Notes: generated from the letters alone by a model not told the origin. Positions 13,691 through 26,774 are shown, numbered from the stretch's first letter. The stretch is DNA of 64,000 bases from Eucalyptus grandis (GCF_016545825.1 NC_052616.1:3534001-3598000), one strand, 5' to 3'. A program made the numbers and translations.

Positions 13691-13948
13691 TCCCTTTTCA
13701 CGTTCGATTTTACCACATGCACAGCTTGTGAGCATTCAAATGAACAGCTTGTGTTTTCCCTTTTGCTTTTCCTAGGAATCAAGAGCCAGGACGGGGAAAT
13801 CATGAGGAAGGAAAGACCATCCAAAACCCAACGCCACCCCAAAACAAAAGTTTCCAGCTTTGATGGTATTGGCTCAGCGGCAGCTGGCACCAGCCTATTG
13901 TTTTTCAAATTTGGCTCTCCAACTTAATGCCTCACGCGTCTCTTTTGA

Positions 13949-14106
13949 TCTCTCTCTCTCTCTCTCTCACTCTCAAGCATCATTCCCATTCCTTTCCTTT
14001 TGCTTTATTATATTTCCCATCAACACCCCCCCTCATTCCTTGCATTTATATACCCCCATAAACCCTACGAAAGACCTCACAACATCACCCATCTCTCTCT
14101 CTCTCT
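13949..14106 (+). promoter_or_regulatory. XTH promoter: TATA box between two CT tracts
   Basis: TTTATATA at 14045-14052 lies about 115 bases upstream of the XTH start codon, which allows a leader of roughly 80-90 bases. CT microsatellites at 13949-13969 and 14092-14106 flank it; the second would be in the 5' leader. Pyrimidine-rich patches near plant transcription starts are common. The start site itself is inferred. Confidence 0.6.
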
Positions 14107-14121
14107 CCCCCACTCTCTCTC

Positions 14122-14157
14122 AAGCCAAAATATAAGCCAAAGTATAAGCCAAAGTAT
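14122..14157 (+). repeat. three 12-bp tandem repeats in the XTH leader
   Basis: Units at 14122, 14134 and 14146: aagccaaaatat once, then aagccaaagtat twice. They end nine bases before the start codon at 14167, inside the inferred 5' UTR. Confidence 0.9.
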
Positions 14158-14166
14158 AGAGCAATC

Positions 14167-15886
14167 ATGGCCCATGAAGGTGGAGGTCCTAGTGCTTCCT
14201 CCATGGTGGTGCTCGTGAGCTTGCTGCTGATGGCTGCCGCTTCGCCCGCAGCTGGGAACTTCTACCAGGACTTCGACCTGACGTGGGGTGGCAGCGACCG
14301 CGCCAAGATCTTCAGCGGGGGTCAGCTCCTGTCGCTGTCCCTCGACAGAGTGTCGGGGTCGGGCTTCCGGTCCAAGAAGGAGTACCTGTTCGGCCGGATC
14401 GACATGCAGCTCAAGCTCGTCGCCGGGAACTCCGCCGGCACCGTGACCGCTTACTACGTACGTATCTCTATCGTTTTGCATCGTATCATGCAAACTTTAT
14501 GCAGGGAACGAAGTCCATGTACGTACGAGCCCGTTTTGGCTGAAAAAACGATAAGTTCTTTTCTTGCGATTTCGGTTTGTGATTGTTTTAGATTACCTTG
14601 TTCTAGACTGCTCCTCTCAAACCAGCGTATGATGATCACCCCCGACTTCTTTTTCTCCTTTGCTTGCGCATCTTTATGAGTGGACGAAACAGTTTTCTTG
14701 ACTTCGTGTTATTGGCGTTTTGACATCATTATGGTCGGCTCACATGAGAAGTCTTTAGAAGGCAAAAAGCAGCTGGTGATAGAGAAAGCTTGGGGAACAT
14801 CATCGAGTAGAATTACCACTCGCATTAGAAAGTGGAACCAATTTGAAACGTACAGCTCTGGCGTTTTGGTGATGAAAATTTTATCAGATGAAATACATCG
14901 GACCATGTCTATCAAATGAATACCGTGTCTCCATTTATTACAGTGAAAAAAACAAAGGAAAATCTCTTAAACATTCCTAAACAATTCCTTTTTTCAGTCC
15001 ATGCAATTCAATGAGGAGGTGAAATATATTTTAAAGCGAATCATCTCTTACTGCGACTTGTCGATAGCTTCCGGCTCTTCTTGCTCTCCGACCATGGTGT
15101 GCGAATTGACACGGGCTAACTCCGATCGCTGTGACTTTTGCAGTTGTCTTCGCAAGGGCCAACTCACGATGAGATTGACTTCGAGTTCCTGGGGAACCTG
15201 AGCGGCGACCCTTACATCCTCCACACCAACGTCTTCACTCAAGGGAAGGGCAACAGGGAGCAGCAGTTCTACCTGTGGTTTGACCCCACCAGAAATTTCC
15301 ACACATACTCCGTCATCTGGAAGCCCCAGCACATCATGTGAGTGCCGAGAAAGTGAACATCGATTGGTGTCTCGATACGAGTTTAAAAGCATTGTTGGAT
15401 CATTAGGCCAAATTGATCCGATCGCTATCAATATTTGACAAACTCAATGTTTTTGACATGCCCTTTTCTCTGGTTTTCAGCTTCTTGGTAGACAACATTC
15501 CTATTAGAGTTTTCAAGAATGGAGAGTCAATTGGCGTGCCCTTCCCCAAGAACCAGCCCATGAAAATATACTCGAGCCTCTGGAATGCCGATGATTGGGC
15601 CACGAGAGGCGGACTGATCAAGACAGACTGGTCGAAATCGCCCTTCACGGCATACTACAGGAAGTTCCAGGCCACTGCCTGCACCTGGTCCACGGGCTCG
15701 TCCTCCTGTGAGATCGGACGGCCCGCTTCCTACTCTGGATCCACATGGAAAATCAATGAGCTCGATGCCTATGGCCGGAGGCGGCTCAGGTGGGTCCAGA
15801 AGTACTTCATGATCTACGACTACTGCGCGGACGGCAAGAGGTTCCCTCAAGGCATCCCAGCCGAATGCAAGCGCTCGCGATTCTAG
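14167..15886 (+). CDS. XTH: xyloglucan endotransglucosylase/hydrolase
   Basis: Secreted GH16 enzyme that cuts and rejoins xyloglucan chains in the cell wall. Exons 14167-14457, 15144-15337 and 15481-15886 (GT-AG, phases 0 and 2) give 296 residues, the usual length. Residues 1 to about 30 are a signal peptide with a leucine/alanine core. The catalytic [11 protein letters not shown] is at residues 105-115, with nucleophile E107 and acid/base E111, followed by the conserved N-glycosylation site NLS (N115). The C-terminal XET_C region has the expected cysteines ([27 protein letters not shown]). Overall pattern resembles the XTH22/XTH23 (TCH4) subgroup, often induced by touch or hormone in other plants; which member this is cannot be decided here. 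The ATG at 14167 is chosen because it starts the signal peptide and follows the leader. Looks functional. Confidence 0.96.
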
Positions 15887-16146
15887 AGAAGAAAAAGAGG
15901 GAAATCAACGTGTTCGAATGGAAGGTCGCTCGGCAGTATATAGTTAATGCATTCTTTCGTTTCGTTTCGCATGTTCAAGTCATGAATTTCTCGTGATGTC
16001 TTGATTCCAGGGGGAAAATAAAAAAAAAATGGCCTTTGTACAATGTTTCTTGTTGAAAGTTGTTGGGGTGGGGCGCTGAATATTGCTCTGTAAAGCCACG
16101 GTTGTGACATAAAGATATGTTTGTAGCAGTTTGTTCTACCTTGTGT

Positions 16147-16152
16147 AATAAA
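16147..16152 (+). terminator. XTH poly(A) signal
   Basis: AATAAA about 260 bases after the XTH stop codon, in a T-rich context suited to plant 3' end formation. Confidence 0.6.
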
Positions 16153-16199
16153 ACTTTGCATTATCTTTCCTTGTTCAGTGTTTCATATAATGCATGACA

Positions 16200-17950
16200 C
16201 AGAGATCAAGAAGTTAGCAAAATCATTGGTCTCCAAAACATTTTTATGCATTTCATGGCAGCATTGAGATGAATCAAGTAGGCATCCATTGTGAACATGC
16301 ATTCCTCAAAATCAATTAGCTCTCGGCTCTGGCAAATAATCCATGTGAACGCGATATTCCGAGCAAATATTGGAAGACAGACAGACAATCCCCGATGCAA
16401 AGCAGCTCCGGGCGCAATCCGACACTTGATGCATGAAAAGACTAGGAACCAGAATATCATTTCTGTTTCCCTTTTCATTTAAAGCCGTTTGGTGGGCAAG
16501 AAAGATTGTCGAGAACAGTTCGTGACATCTCTTATAAAGATGCTTTCTATTGAGTGTTCGCATTAAAAGATTCAGATTAAAGTAGACAGGATTCATCACG
16601 GCAGGCTAAAAAGTTCTGCCCTTGTTCGAGCATCGTTTCTTATTTAGCAGAGTAGAAAAAGAACTCGATATAAAGAGGTCCCCAGAAAAGATGGATGAAG
16701 GTAATTGATTCTTTTTAACTTGTAGTCGGATGAAGCTTGAGCAGCAAGGATGACAGTAAATCTAGCAGTAGCAGAAAATTTGGGAAATATTGTGACGCAA
16801 GTGGATGCAAATGGGATCCATGATTTGAATTAAAAACAGAGAACATCAAGTTAAATATAAGATACAGCTAGACAAAAATTTGAATGAGAGAAAGATCTGA
16901 ACTCCATACGATCCTAGCCAATGGGCTTGTAAAAAGGTGGTCCTAGAACAACACCTCTTCCAAGTTGATTGCAGCTGTGCCTCGCTCATGAAAACTAATG
17001 GTACTTTTCTTTTTGTCCATCCTATTTTAACTCTCAAGTCACTCTCATGCTTTTGTCTCATCTCTTTACAAAGTATGAAAGACAAACCTCACATCTGAAA
17101 TTACCTTATTTTAAGGTGGGAAATTGAACTCCCCACCTTCCCCTTTCTGTGGGAAGGATGGCCCTTTCTATGTGGGAAGGACGGCCCATGGGACAACCCT
17201 TAATGGTTCAAAAAAATTTGATGCTACTTGAATTGGTTAAAGAATTGTGTAAATTGGTACCCTGGGAAGAAGTGTACAGTGTTACTGGGTAAAGAGGGAA
17301 CAGGGCAGAAAAACAAGAATGGCAATCTGTGAACTCAAAGGCAACAATCTTACAATTATATTTTATAAGTTAAATTCGTGAAGGCATGGCGACAAAATAT
17401 ACACGGAAGTGGACATCTCTCTCTACTTACAGGACACTCATCATTTTAGAAATTCTGCTTAATAGCAGAATCCCAGTAAGTTCCTGACTTTATAATCTAA
17501 GACTCATTCACCTGAACCGTGTATCGTGCTTTGGCCAAAATAAGACTGCATAATGTGCACCTCAATGCTCCAGCCATATTCTATGGGACAAATTTTCATC
17601 CGACCACATCAAAGACAGTATCATCCCTCGCCTCCAGGTTCCATAAAGTGTGCCCAACTCATGTTGAACCAATCAAATCTGACCATGCTACTTGAAATAA
17701 TTCCTAACATCTTCAACTGATACTAGTGGTGCACACATAGAACAGAATCAACAAGGACATTACTCAAGACTCTTTGCTTTGCTGTTCTTCATGTATAGTG
17801 CCATTTTCTGTGCAGTCATTGAACGTTACCCTTGGGCGATGCAAGCACTGTCACCATTGAGATCAACAATACTTGGTCAGTTTCATAGATAGTCAGAACT
17901 AGGCAGTTCGAAGAATCATGCAGCAATAAGAGTATGGTTTAGCCTACTTA
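16200..17950. other. intergenic, possible 3' end of the minus-strand gene
   Basis: No gene from 16.2 to 17.8 kb. The right end (about 17830-17950) may hold the last exon of the minus-strand gene: short frames there could follow the exon ending at 17952, but none fits its phase without another frame change. Confidence 0.5.
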
Positions 17951-17951
17951 C

Positions 17952-20900
17952 AACAACTCTACAGTGGATATTGAGTTCATCATTCATTTCAGAAAGGCGG
18001 CATTTTGCTAGTTCTTCAGCTTCTGATGCTCTTCTGCAAGCTTCTCTTACCTGAGACTCCTAGAATGATCTTAATACATTAGAGGGAAATTCAACTTAGA
18101 AACCAGAAGCTTCCTGTCATAATGATGCCTCTCCCATCTTAAAAACAAGCAGAAAATACTCTGGCATTGTCAATGTGCATTTCAGATGCAACTGGTGTCA
18201 CCAAAATCCTCTTTATCAATACTTCTAAAATGTTAAAAGGCTTCCTCGACAACTCATTCAGCAAAATATACTATAGGGATCACTTTAATGAGGTCCCATA
18301 CACAAAAAACCATAAATACTCATATTGCATTCAAGGATCTACACAGAAACAAGCAAATACAACCAACTTCAGACTTTCTGTTCAAGCCAACCACCTGAGA
18401 TGACTGAGAAGGGATCTTCATTCACATGATTCAAGACATCCCGGTACTTGTGAGATACTAAAGATCATATCTTGTTTAATGATTGTTCTTCCAACAAGCA
18501 CTTTAGCCAAAGAAAAAAGATGTAATGAAAGAACTAAATTGATTGCGCCCACAACAGAATTATATAAAAAACTGGAAAAAACTACTCCACAAACGTTTTG
18601 CCATGAAACCATGCATAGTTACATGGTTGGAGGGAACACACATGAGGGTGCGCATGCAGGAATCGTGGAGTGGATCAAAATCAAACATCAAGCAACACCA
18701 GATAATCCATCTTAAATGTGGCTTTAAGATATAATAGAATGAAAATAGACTTGGCATATGAGTTAGGTGATATACCTGCGGCACAGCAAGATTGATAACA
18801 CCACAGTTGATTTTTCCACTATGCTCCTTAGTTGAGATAGTTGATTTATCAAATTAAAGGTCATTTCTTCTGCATCCTTCATCTGGTTCCTTGAGAACTC
18901 AAATGCCCTTTCTGCATTGAGACGGAAGGAAGCACAGGTCAAACAACTACACAGCCCACGGCATCCTCGCGGATTTCTTTTCAAAATTCCCCTTCTTGGA
19001 GCTTCATCAGGAAACCCAAACAGATCTGAAGCCCAATTTGAGAAAGATTTTGCATTGGTCCCTCTGCTCCTATTTCTTTTGCATCAGAAGAAAGTTCTGG
19101 TGCTGAATTTGCATGTAACTCCCCACCATGTTCTGGTGATTGACATAAAATGGTGTGGGAATCCTCTTTTGATTGATGAACAGCAATAGAAAATGATGAT
19201 GCCGCCTGCAGATGTCCTTCATCTCTCGCATTCACAATACCATAAGAAGATTCGTGTGTGCTATCTGTACTTTGTGTGACATTTTTGGCGAGAATATCTT
19301 CATCCTTTGCAAACAGGTACCATGGGCCACTGATTCTGGAGAGCTTATGTTAAGATCTGCTGAACCCTGATCACCATTGCACTTATCAGTTGGAAAGTTT
19401 TGGAAGTCAGAGAGCACGGGTGGTGAAGAAAACTCCTCTTTAGACCTAGTCAGAAGTTTCAAGCATTGACCATTTCCTGGGGTACCTACAGAACATTTAA
19501 AGGAAATTATATTTAATTGTAAATGAACTAATACAAAAGAAAAACACTAGCAGAGGTCGTGTAATTACAAGAGTCATCTTTTGCAATTTCCATTAGATAG
19601 GGCAGCATCCTCTTGTAACTTAATGAATTTGGGTTTTTGAATACCTTCAGTCTCGAGCATGGATTTAGCACCTGTCCCAACATCACAATAACCAATATTA
19701 GCCTGGAAGCAAGAGATAAAATAAAATTTGCAAAGAATATCATGTCTCCTTTCAACTTTTAGTTTAATGCCCATTTTCTTCTCCCGTGAAGTAAGAAAAA
19801 GATGGTCCCTCACCATTTTGTTCTTTGTAGAATTTCCACTATTTTTGTCAGGAATGGAGTAGCCCGCCTTGCTGATCTTGCTAGGAGAATTCTGTGGCAT
19901 CTCATTTGCACTAGATGTAACAAATTTAATTTTGTTACATTCAATTTCATTTACCCCTGATTCTCCAAAAATCCCTGAATCTGATGAAGGGATTAATGAT
20001 CTTGCTTCGTTTGTATCAATCATCTGATTTGAAATCTCACCACGATCACTACCTCTGGTTTCAGTGAACAATGAATAGCCATTTTCTCTGCTGCTGGAAT
20101 TGTGCGGAGCAATTGGCTGAAATCTTGTCATTCCTCCATCCATCGGATGCTTTTGTTCATGGAAGCAGTGATCAACTACATTCTCCTCCTTAGACAAAGA
20201 TGAGACTGATTTTACACTGTCCAAATCATCAGCCATGCCAGAAGGTCTACCATCAACTACCTCAGCCTCTCCTTTTTCTATTGTCTTTACATCATCAGTA
20301 TGAGTTCTGACTGTACTATCGCCACAGAGAGTAGAGCCTTGCACGATCGATTCAGGCCTTCCACTATCTATCTGGCCATCAATATCTCGATGACCCAAGT
20401 CTTTGTTCACCATAGCAGGAGTGTCAGGACAGTTTCTATCCTTATCAACAGTCGGAATAACCAGGGGAACGGCTATGGTTGCAGTTACATCAGATCCATG
20501 CTCACTAGATTCATCCATGGGAATATCTTTATAGCTAGAGCTGATAGAGGAGAGTGGTGGCTTTTCTTCCATAACCTTTTCATGCTTTTCACTTCCAGAA
20601 ACTCTAGCAGTGCCTACCCATTCAAATACAATGAAGAGACTTAGAGTCGCTGCCTGGAGAAATTAAATGAAAGAGCAAATCAGAGGAGAGGTGAGAGAGA
20701 TTACCGGAATCTTCCATTGCCATGTCTGTCAAGTAAGGAAGCAGTCGCCGGTAGCTGATCGAGCCGGGCCTCTGGTATATTCTTCTTCTTAATTTCAAAC
20801 GCGGATTAAGACCCTGCGAAAGACAGCCATTCACTTAAATCTCCATAATCAATGATATGCAAGAAGAATCAACTAAAAATCTCAGGTTCTCTGCATGGTC

Positions 20901-21769
20901 AACATCGTCGCGTCGGCTGATTAAGCTTTGGAATGAACAGAGCAAACCCAGTGGACAGCCTAAACTGAACGATTAAAAAGAGTCGGAAAATGTTAGAACC
21001 TCACCGGTTCGACCTTCGAAGCGGGGTCGTCTCTTTTCCTAATTTCAGCTCCAGAACCTTCATCCTGGGAGGACCCCTGCAGCGGCTCAACCAAAAGCCG
21101 GTCCGCCCTCCGGAGATCGCAAGTGCCTCCATTTTCTCCTGCATCGGGGCTCAGAATTACATCCGTTGCTTCGGGTGGAGTGGTCCGAACGCAATCGTCG
21201 CCGGAATCGTCCGATCCCTTCACCGTCTCAGTCGCAGCGACATCCTCCTCGGGCGAATCAGGAGGCATCCGACTGCTTTCCTCGTCGTTCCCTGCGTCGC
21301 GCTCGGCCTGAAGATCCGCCTTCTCGAGCCCTTCGTCGTCCTCCTCCTCCGACGTCTCGTCGTCGTCGTCATCCTTGTACAAGTCCCTCCCGCCGTCCTC
21401 CTCGGAGCAGTACTCCCTAACGATCGAAGACAGAGTAGCGCTGACGTCATCCTTACCGGCCCCGCCTTCTTCTCCGCACGGCGAATCGAGCTCCTCGAGC
21501 TTTCCCTCCCCGCGATCCGGACCGAACCCGGTGGACCTCGGCTTCGGGCCGAGCGAGAAGACGCGCCGGCTGCGGAGATCCTTGGTGGAGACGCGAGCCG
21601 AGCCGGAGCAGCCGCCGCCGCCGCCGTCGGCGTCGGGGAGGAGGCTCCGCCTGGGGAGCTTCCGGCGGGGACCGGCGGGGGCTTCGGAGCGGGTGAAGAG
21701 GCTGAAGAGGGGGGCGAACAGCGACGAGGACGGTCGCTTCCGCTTCGGCGAGTCGCGAGGCGTCTCCAT
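17952..21769 (-). CDS. uncharacterised plant protein, acidic N-terminus, Cys motif and helical C-terminus; three frameshifts
   Basis: Six exons on the minus strand with matching GT-AG sites: 21769-21005, 20813-20705, 20613-19814, 19671-19569, 19485-18776, 18050-17952. Exon 1 is highly acidic and serine-rich with a basic start (METPRDSPKRKRP). Exons 2 and 4 are homologous (109 and 103 bp, both phase 0 to 1), each encoding a P-x-S-[IL]-S-Y-[RK]-R-[LM]-LPYL unit. Exon 5 contains the hallmark KRNPRGCRGLCSCLTC, then FRLNAERAFEFSRNQMKDAE and a helical stretch; exon 6 continues VREACRRASEAEELAK. I recall plant proteins of unknown function with this layout but assign no role. Exon 5 carries three changes of frame, near 19305, 19036 and 18800, each explained by one missing base, the first two in A runs. 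Exons 1-4 are open. The terminal exon is unresolved. Either a decaying gene or a sequence-error case. Confidence 0.72.
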
Positions 21770-21775
21770 GTCTGC

Positions 21776-21845
21776 AGGTAGAGAGAGAAAGAGAGAGAGA
21801 AGGAGGGAGGGAGAGGAGGAGAGGATAGAGAGAGAGAGAGAGATG
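21776..21845. repeat. GA-rich microsatellite in the 5' leader of the minus-strand gene
   Basis: Imperfect GA/GGA tract just upstream of the minus-strand start codon (21769), so CT-rich in the transcript orientation, as in the XTH leader. Confidence 0.85.
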
Positions 21846-21949
21846 GAGGAGGGGAGATTTGGCGGGAAAGAGGGAGGGGGATTTGGCGGGAACCGGTGGG
21901 GCCCGCCGGGGCATTTTTCGTTTTTGGCGGGGGGGCGAGGCCCTGGATT

Positions 21950-22870
21950 TCTTTATTGTGTTGGCAGTTTCGTAATTTGATCGAAGGTCAGTGGCAATTA
22001 GTTTGTTCTTCGAACGCCCCGTTTTCTCCGGAGATTTCCATTGACCGAATGGTGTTTTGTATTGATTGAGTGATTGATCTCGCTAGTTTAAGTATTTACC
22101 GAAGATATTCGCGCGATATTTGGTGAAAAAAATAATTAATTTCCCCGATCATTATAAATAATTAAAATTTAAACTTCTTGAAAATGACTCGAGAAACCTC
22201 TCATGAAATTGGGAGAATTTTTTCAATTAACTACATCAACGACTTCTATTATGTCCTACTAATGTTATCGCGTATTTTGATATGATGTGCATGAAATTTT
22301 GTTTTGTGAATCGTTTATAACAAATGCTCGTCTTGTGTTGCCCTAGGCAAGTTGAGATCCGGTTTGGTGTTTCGAATGGTTCCATTATAAATCACGCAAC
22401 ATGTAAAATTGCGAAAATGAAGAGAGAAATTATTGATTGTAACATTAAGTAATTAAAGCCAAAAAGGGGTAGAAAAGTGATGAACGAAATTCTTAATCAA
22501 GTTTTCCAAGAGGTACGTATTCATCCTCTTGAATGCACTATGTCCGACAAGCACATGCACGCAAGAATCTCGTGAAAATTGAACGACGACATTTGAATTT
22601 TTATGTCTAGAAGAGGATTGAGTGAAACGAGAACATACCAAAATTACTGTACTTTTCCTTTGTCGAAATTTAAACTTATTCATACAACGCCTTCAATTTG
22701 TAAAAACAAGGAAAGTTAGATTCGAAACACAACAAATCTTGTTGGGGACTTAGCCAATTAGGAGGCAGATTTCTTCTATGATAGGTTTTTGTGATCCAAT
22801 TTATCATTTGATTAGTGTCATGTGGACAACAAACTACTGAGACTCATTTTGTTTGGACCATTAAACTATT
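21950..22870. other. intergenic, upstream of the minus-strand gene
   Basis: AT-rich DNA; no coding region or named repeat seen. Confidence 0.5.
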
Positions 22871-22874
22871 GCAT

Positions 22875-23560
22875 TAGGGGTGTGCAAAGGTATCGGGAAC
22901 CGCCCGAATCACCTAGAACTGGACCAGACTAGTTCGGAACTAGCGATTTTCATAGGGATTGGTGCGGTTCCCAATTCCAATTTGTTATAGTTTGTGAGTA
23001 TTAATCTGATTCTCAGTTTCGGACATGGAACTGCTCACTTGGACCGGTATATGTCAATATAAATATATAAATTTCAACTCAATTACTCGATTATTTTGTA
23101 ATTTTTCAACTAATATACATGTACACATATATTTGTAGCATTGGACATTATTGACTCATTTTATCTTGCACATGTGTAATAGGATTAGTCCCTACTTTTT
23201 GTTCCTTCTAGTAATCCATTTACTTTTTTCTTAGTAAAAATGAAAAAAAAAATAAAGAAATGAAAAGGATGGAGGAGATTGCTTGGAGATGTTCAACCCA
23301 AGTTTAAGACTAAACAAATTTTAATGTTTTACATAGAAATTGTATTCATTATGATATTAATTGATGGATGAACTTTTGAGGAATTAGGGATCGGTTCCAT
23401 AAACCCACCCAGGAATTGAACCAGACTAGCGGTCTAGTTCTCGGGTGGCTCTATGAAATTAATAGGTAGTTTTTGGGTCCAATTTTTGGAATCTATCCTT
23501 AGTTAGCAGTTCTCAATTATAAGGTGAGAACCGTCCACCTGGATCATGATCACCTTATAT
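22875..23560. repeat. dispersed-repeat-like block, class unknown
   Basis: Begins with taggggtgtgcaaaggta, a start often seen in non-autonomous plant hAT-type elements, and contains repeated phrases such as ggaaccg, gaaccagactag and gagaaccgt at both ends. A matching right terminal inverted repeat and target duplication could not be found, so the class and boundaries are uncertain. Confidence 0.3.
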
Positions 23561-23639
23561 TGCACTCTTCAAATGGGCATTCGAGGGCCCATGGGCTTGA
23601 GATGGGCCTCTGACAAGCACTGAATAACCGATAAGCCAT

Positions 23640-24310
23640 CGGTTGATAATCCACATCTGCAGATCATTTACAGCCTTCAACAGATCACTTGAAGACTTTC
23701 ATGTCTGCTTCTCTTCCTTCTCCATGATCAAGTGCAGCAAGGCTTCTCTTATGGCAAGGGTTTCTGATTGCAATGGGGAGGAAGCTGCAACTGACTTCGT
23801 GAACCCAACAATCAATATTCCTCGGTCGTCTCGAACAACTCTGGCAATCGACCGCTCCGACGAACCGGCAAGCTGGGTCAACTCACTCTCAAGCAGGCCT
23901 CGCCGGTCGACAAATCAGGTAAGGCTCCATCTACTTCGCTCTGTAGCTTCTCTTTTAGGGGTGGTCGGCTGATATGATTGCCCAAAATTACAGCATTCTC
24001 CACGATCGAAGTCGGATTTGGTCTACGATTTTGAAATACCCACTTGTTGCGTTCCTTCCAAATCAGCCTCAAAACACCCACAATTTGCTCACTTGGTGCT
24101 GAGGTATGACCTGCTCCCACTAGTTCATGCGACCATTTATCTATTCTGGTTAGAGTCGTTGTTGGGGATACTGTGATGTTAATTCTCGGACTCAACCATA
24201 GACTTTGGTCCGGTTGCACAGAAGGAAGAGATGTTCCAACGTCTCTTGTGCGTGTCGGCACATTGGGCATAACAGGTTAGGTAATAATCTCCTCTTGTTC
24301 AAATTTTCCT
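23640..24310 (-). mobile_element. degenerate LINE fragment, zinc-binding and RNase H regions
   Basis: On the minus strand, from about 24300, the zf-RVT zinc-binding region is readable (CPMC, then ETLEHLFLLCNRTKV), followed by LIWKERNKWVF and, in another frame, an RNase H-like strand (ARVVRDDRGILIVGFTKSV). Several frame changes and stops separate these pieces. Distinct from, and more decayed than, the LINE at 7.7-8.3 kb. No poly(A) tail is recognisable. Confidence 0.75.
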
Positions 24311-24319
24311 TTGTGGGTA

Positions 24320-26769
24320 GCGTATTTTACGGTCTTGTACTTGAAATGTTAAAAGAGTGAATAAATGTTTTGCTATTATCGAAAATATACGGTACCATCC
24401 AAGCACAAGCATCTATAGCGAGCAATTAGGAAAGATAATGGGGAATAGAACCAGCCAATAACTTTCTACGGTCCTGAATTTTACAACAATAAATAAGCCA
24501 TATGTGAATTGATAAATTGATGGTAATTGGTGCAAACACGAAAGGATCCTATGGCACAGGAAAAAGTTTCCCTTAGATAATTGACCCGCTTTGACAGTAG
24601 TCTGGCATCGTCCTTCGCCCACTCAATTATGGTAAAAGCATTTTGATCTTCTCTAGGCCCTTTTTCTTATATATTCCAACACTCAAAATCAACTTTAATA
24701 TGACATTTCATGGGATCACTGTTAATTGAAAATTTAAATTGTTAGATAGATGTATGATTTGATATTTAAATATTTTAACATTTGAAGTACCAATACCAAT
24801 TAAAATAAAATTGACAAAGAGATTGAGTCTTCCTTCCAAGACATGGATGCTCATAGTAGAACCTCCGCTTGATCCGTAGACATTAGCAAGAAAAAATTAT
24901 GTCGCACAGTACCCCTCGACCTTTAATGATAACGCGCTCTCTCGACTATTCACCTTCTATGTGTTCATCATAACTCCTATGCTGTTCACCTTTTGTTTTT
25001 TTGTTTTTTTTTGTTTTTTTTTCCGATAACTTCTACAACACCAAGCTTGTTCTCCTTCTACAAAGTCTTTACAATTCTTAGAGACACTTCTCATTTAATG
25101 GGTTATTCACCTTCTCAAGCAACACGGCTGTTCTACACTAGTAGAAGTTTTGTTTTTTACATCATATCCTTATACGGACCCTTTATTTATTTAGAGCCAA
25201 ACTTCCTAGTGCACTCTTAGTTCATATATTAGCATATGTAGAATATTTTTCGTGTCTTCAAATCATCATAATTTTTTTTTGCTCGAGTTATTTCCACCCC
25301 TTTATTAGCTATTAACACATTTTTATCACATTAAATTGACTACATTATCCTTCATGGACCTTGCTCTTGATTTAAGTTTTTCTTATTTTATTTCTTCTTC
25401 TTTTTTCCAATTTTACCAAAAGAAGAACTTAGTCACATCCATTCCAAATAACTTGTTTCACCCTAGTCGCTTCTTCCACACACATTACATTTCAACGTCT
25501 CTTTCATTTTTGTCATTTTCTGAATTTATTCTCCATTAAATCTAATCAAGCACTGATCATACAATGGAGTAAAGAAACATTAGTTTTATTTGCAAATTGT
25601 TTACTTTAATTCCTAGATTATCTTCATGATCATGAGTTTTTCAGAGGTTTTTGATATAAATTTACGAGAACTTACTCAAAGATCAAATATTGTGTTTGAT
25701 GTATGCATTGTACATAATTTACTCAAAGATTATCCTATTACTTGTGCTTAACTTATTTTTTAAATGATAGTTTCCTAGAAAATAAAATATACAACTCATT
25801 AACAAAATAATTAGTCTTTTTTTTTTGTAAAAATGCAATAATTAATTAGCTATTTACCAAATAAACTATTTTTTTGGGGAAAAGAGGCAAAATAATTTTG
25901 TTCCAAATGAAGAAAGAAAAGGGAAAAACCAAAAAAGAAGAAAAAATGCAAATAATAGTGTTGAATCAAGAATGGGCCCCACAATTAACCTTGTTAAATG
26001 TTGCTTGAGAGGTGCATGGTTAATTTTGTCTGTAGAAAAATTGAAACAAAAGAAAGGGCAAAAGATGTAAAAAATAATTTTAAATCGAGAGGGAATTTTT
26101 AAGGAATAATAATGTGATCAATTCAATGTAATATTGGGTGTTTTGACCCATTGAGGCGTGGAAATAACACAAACCTTCCCTTTTCTTTTTTTCAAACACC
26201 AACTGATTCCCACAATCTCATTAGCCCAGCTCAATTGCCGGGTCAACCTATCGTCCACCCATCTTGTCGGCCTATCTTCCATTGACTTCATTATCTATGC
26301 TCATCGGACAAGAAATAATTCAAGGAGTCGAGTACGAATACTAAAATTAATTTAAATTGTCAAATTTGATGTCATTCGTGTGGGAACTTGCTACATTAGA
26401 TGCACCATTTTGGGTAGTCTAGATTTTATTTAGTACATATACTACACTCATTTAATAATTTCTAGGATGAAACATTTTGTGAATGGAAAATAACATTAAT
26501 GGTCCTTAAACTCTTGTTTAATATGCAATACCATCCTTGAACTTTGGCTTTATATATAATGTAGTCTCTAAACTTTTAATTTATCTAATATGGTCTTTGG
26601 ACTTTTAGTATATGTTCAATTTAATTCTTGAATTATATGACAATGTTCAATGCTAGGGATAACTTGAGCATTTTCATATAATTTAAGGATTACATTGAAT
26701 ATATAACAAATGAATCACATTACGTATTGAGTTAAAATTCAAGGAACATGTCCGACAAATTAAAAGTGC
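24320..26769. other. AT-rich intergenic DNA
   Basis: No gene. T-rich runs at 24.99-25.5 kb produce meaningless open frames. From about 26490 to 26769 the text (repeated variants of 'ctttaaactttt') looks like the end of a non-autonomous DNA element into which the following LTR inserted; its other end is not visible. Confidence 0.5.
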
Positions 26770-26774
26770 ATGGA

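Larger units (their letters stand above)
9471..13940. other. intergenic, no gene seen
   Basis: About 4.5 kb of AT-rich DNA without a supportable gene. It holds two dinucleotide repeats (10875-10890 and 11614-11644), a tRNA-like stretch (about 13618-13690) and many short open frames without domains. The last part is the upstream region of the XTH gene. Confidence 0.6.

Noticed and set aside
20990..21781. 263-codon plus-strand open frame, and an overlapping 201-codon one at 21375-21980
   Set aside because: Antisense shadows of the GC-rich first exon (21769-21005, minus), which has a proper donor site and matches the spliced gene.
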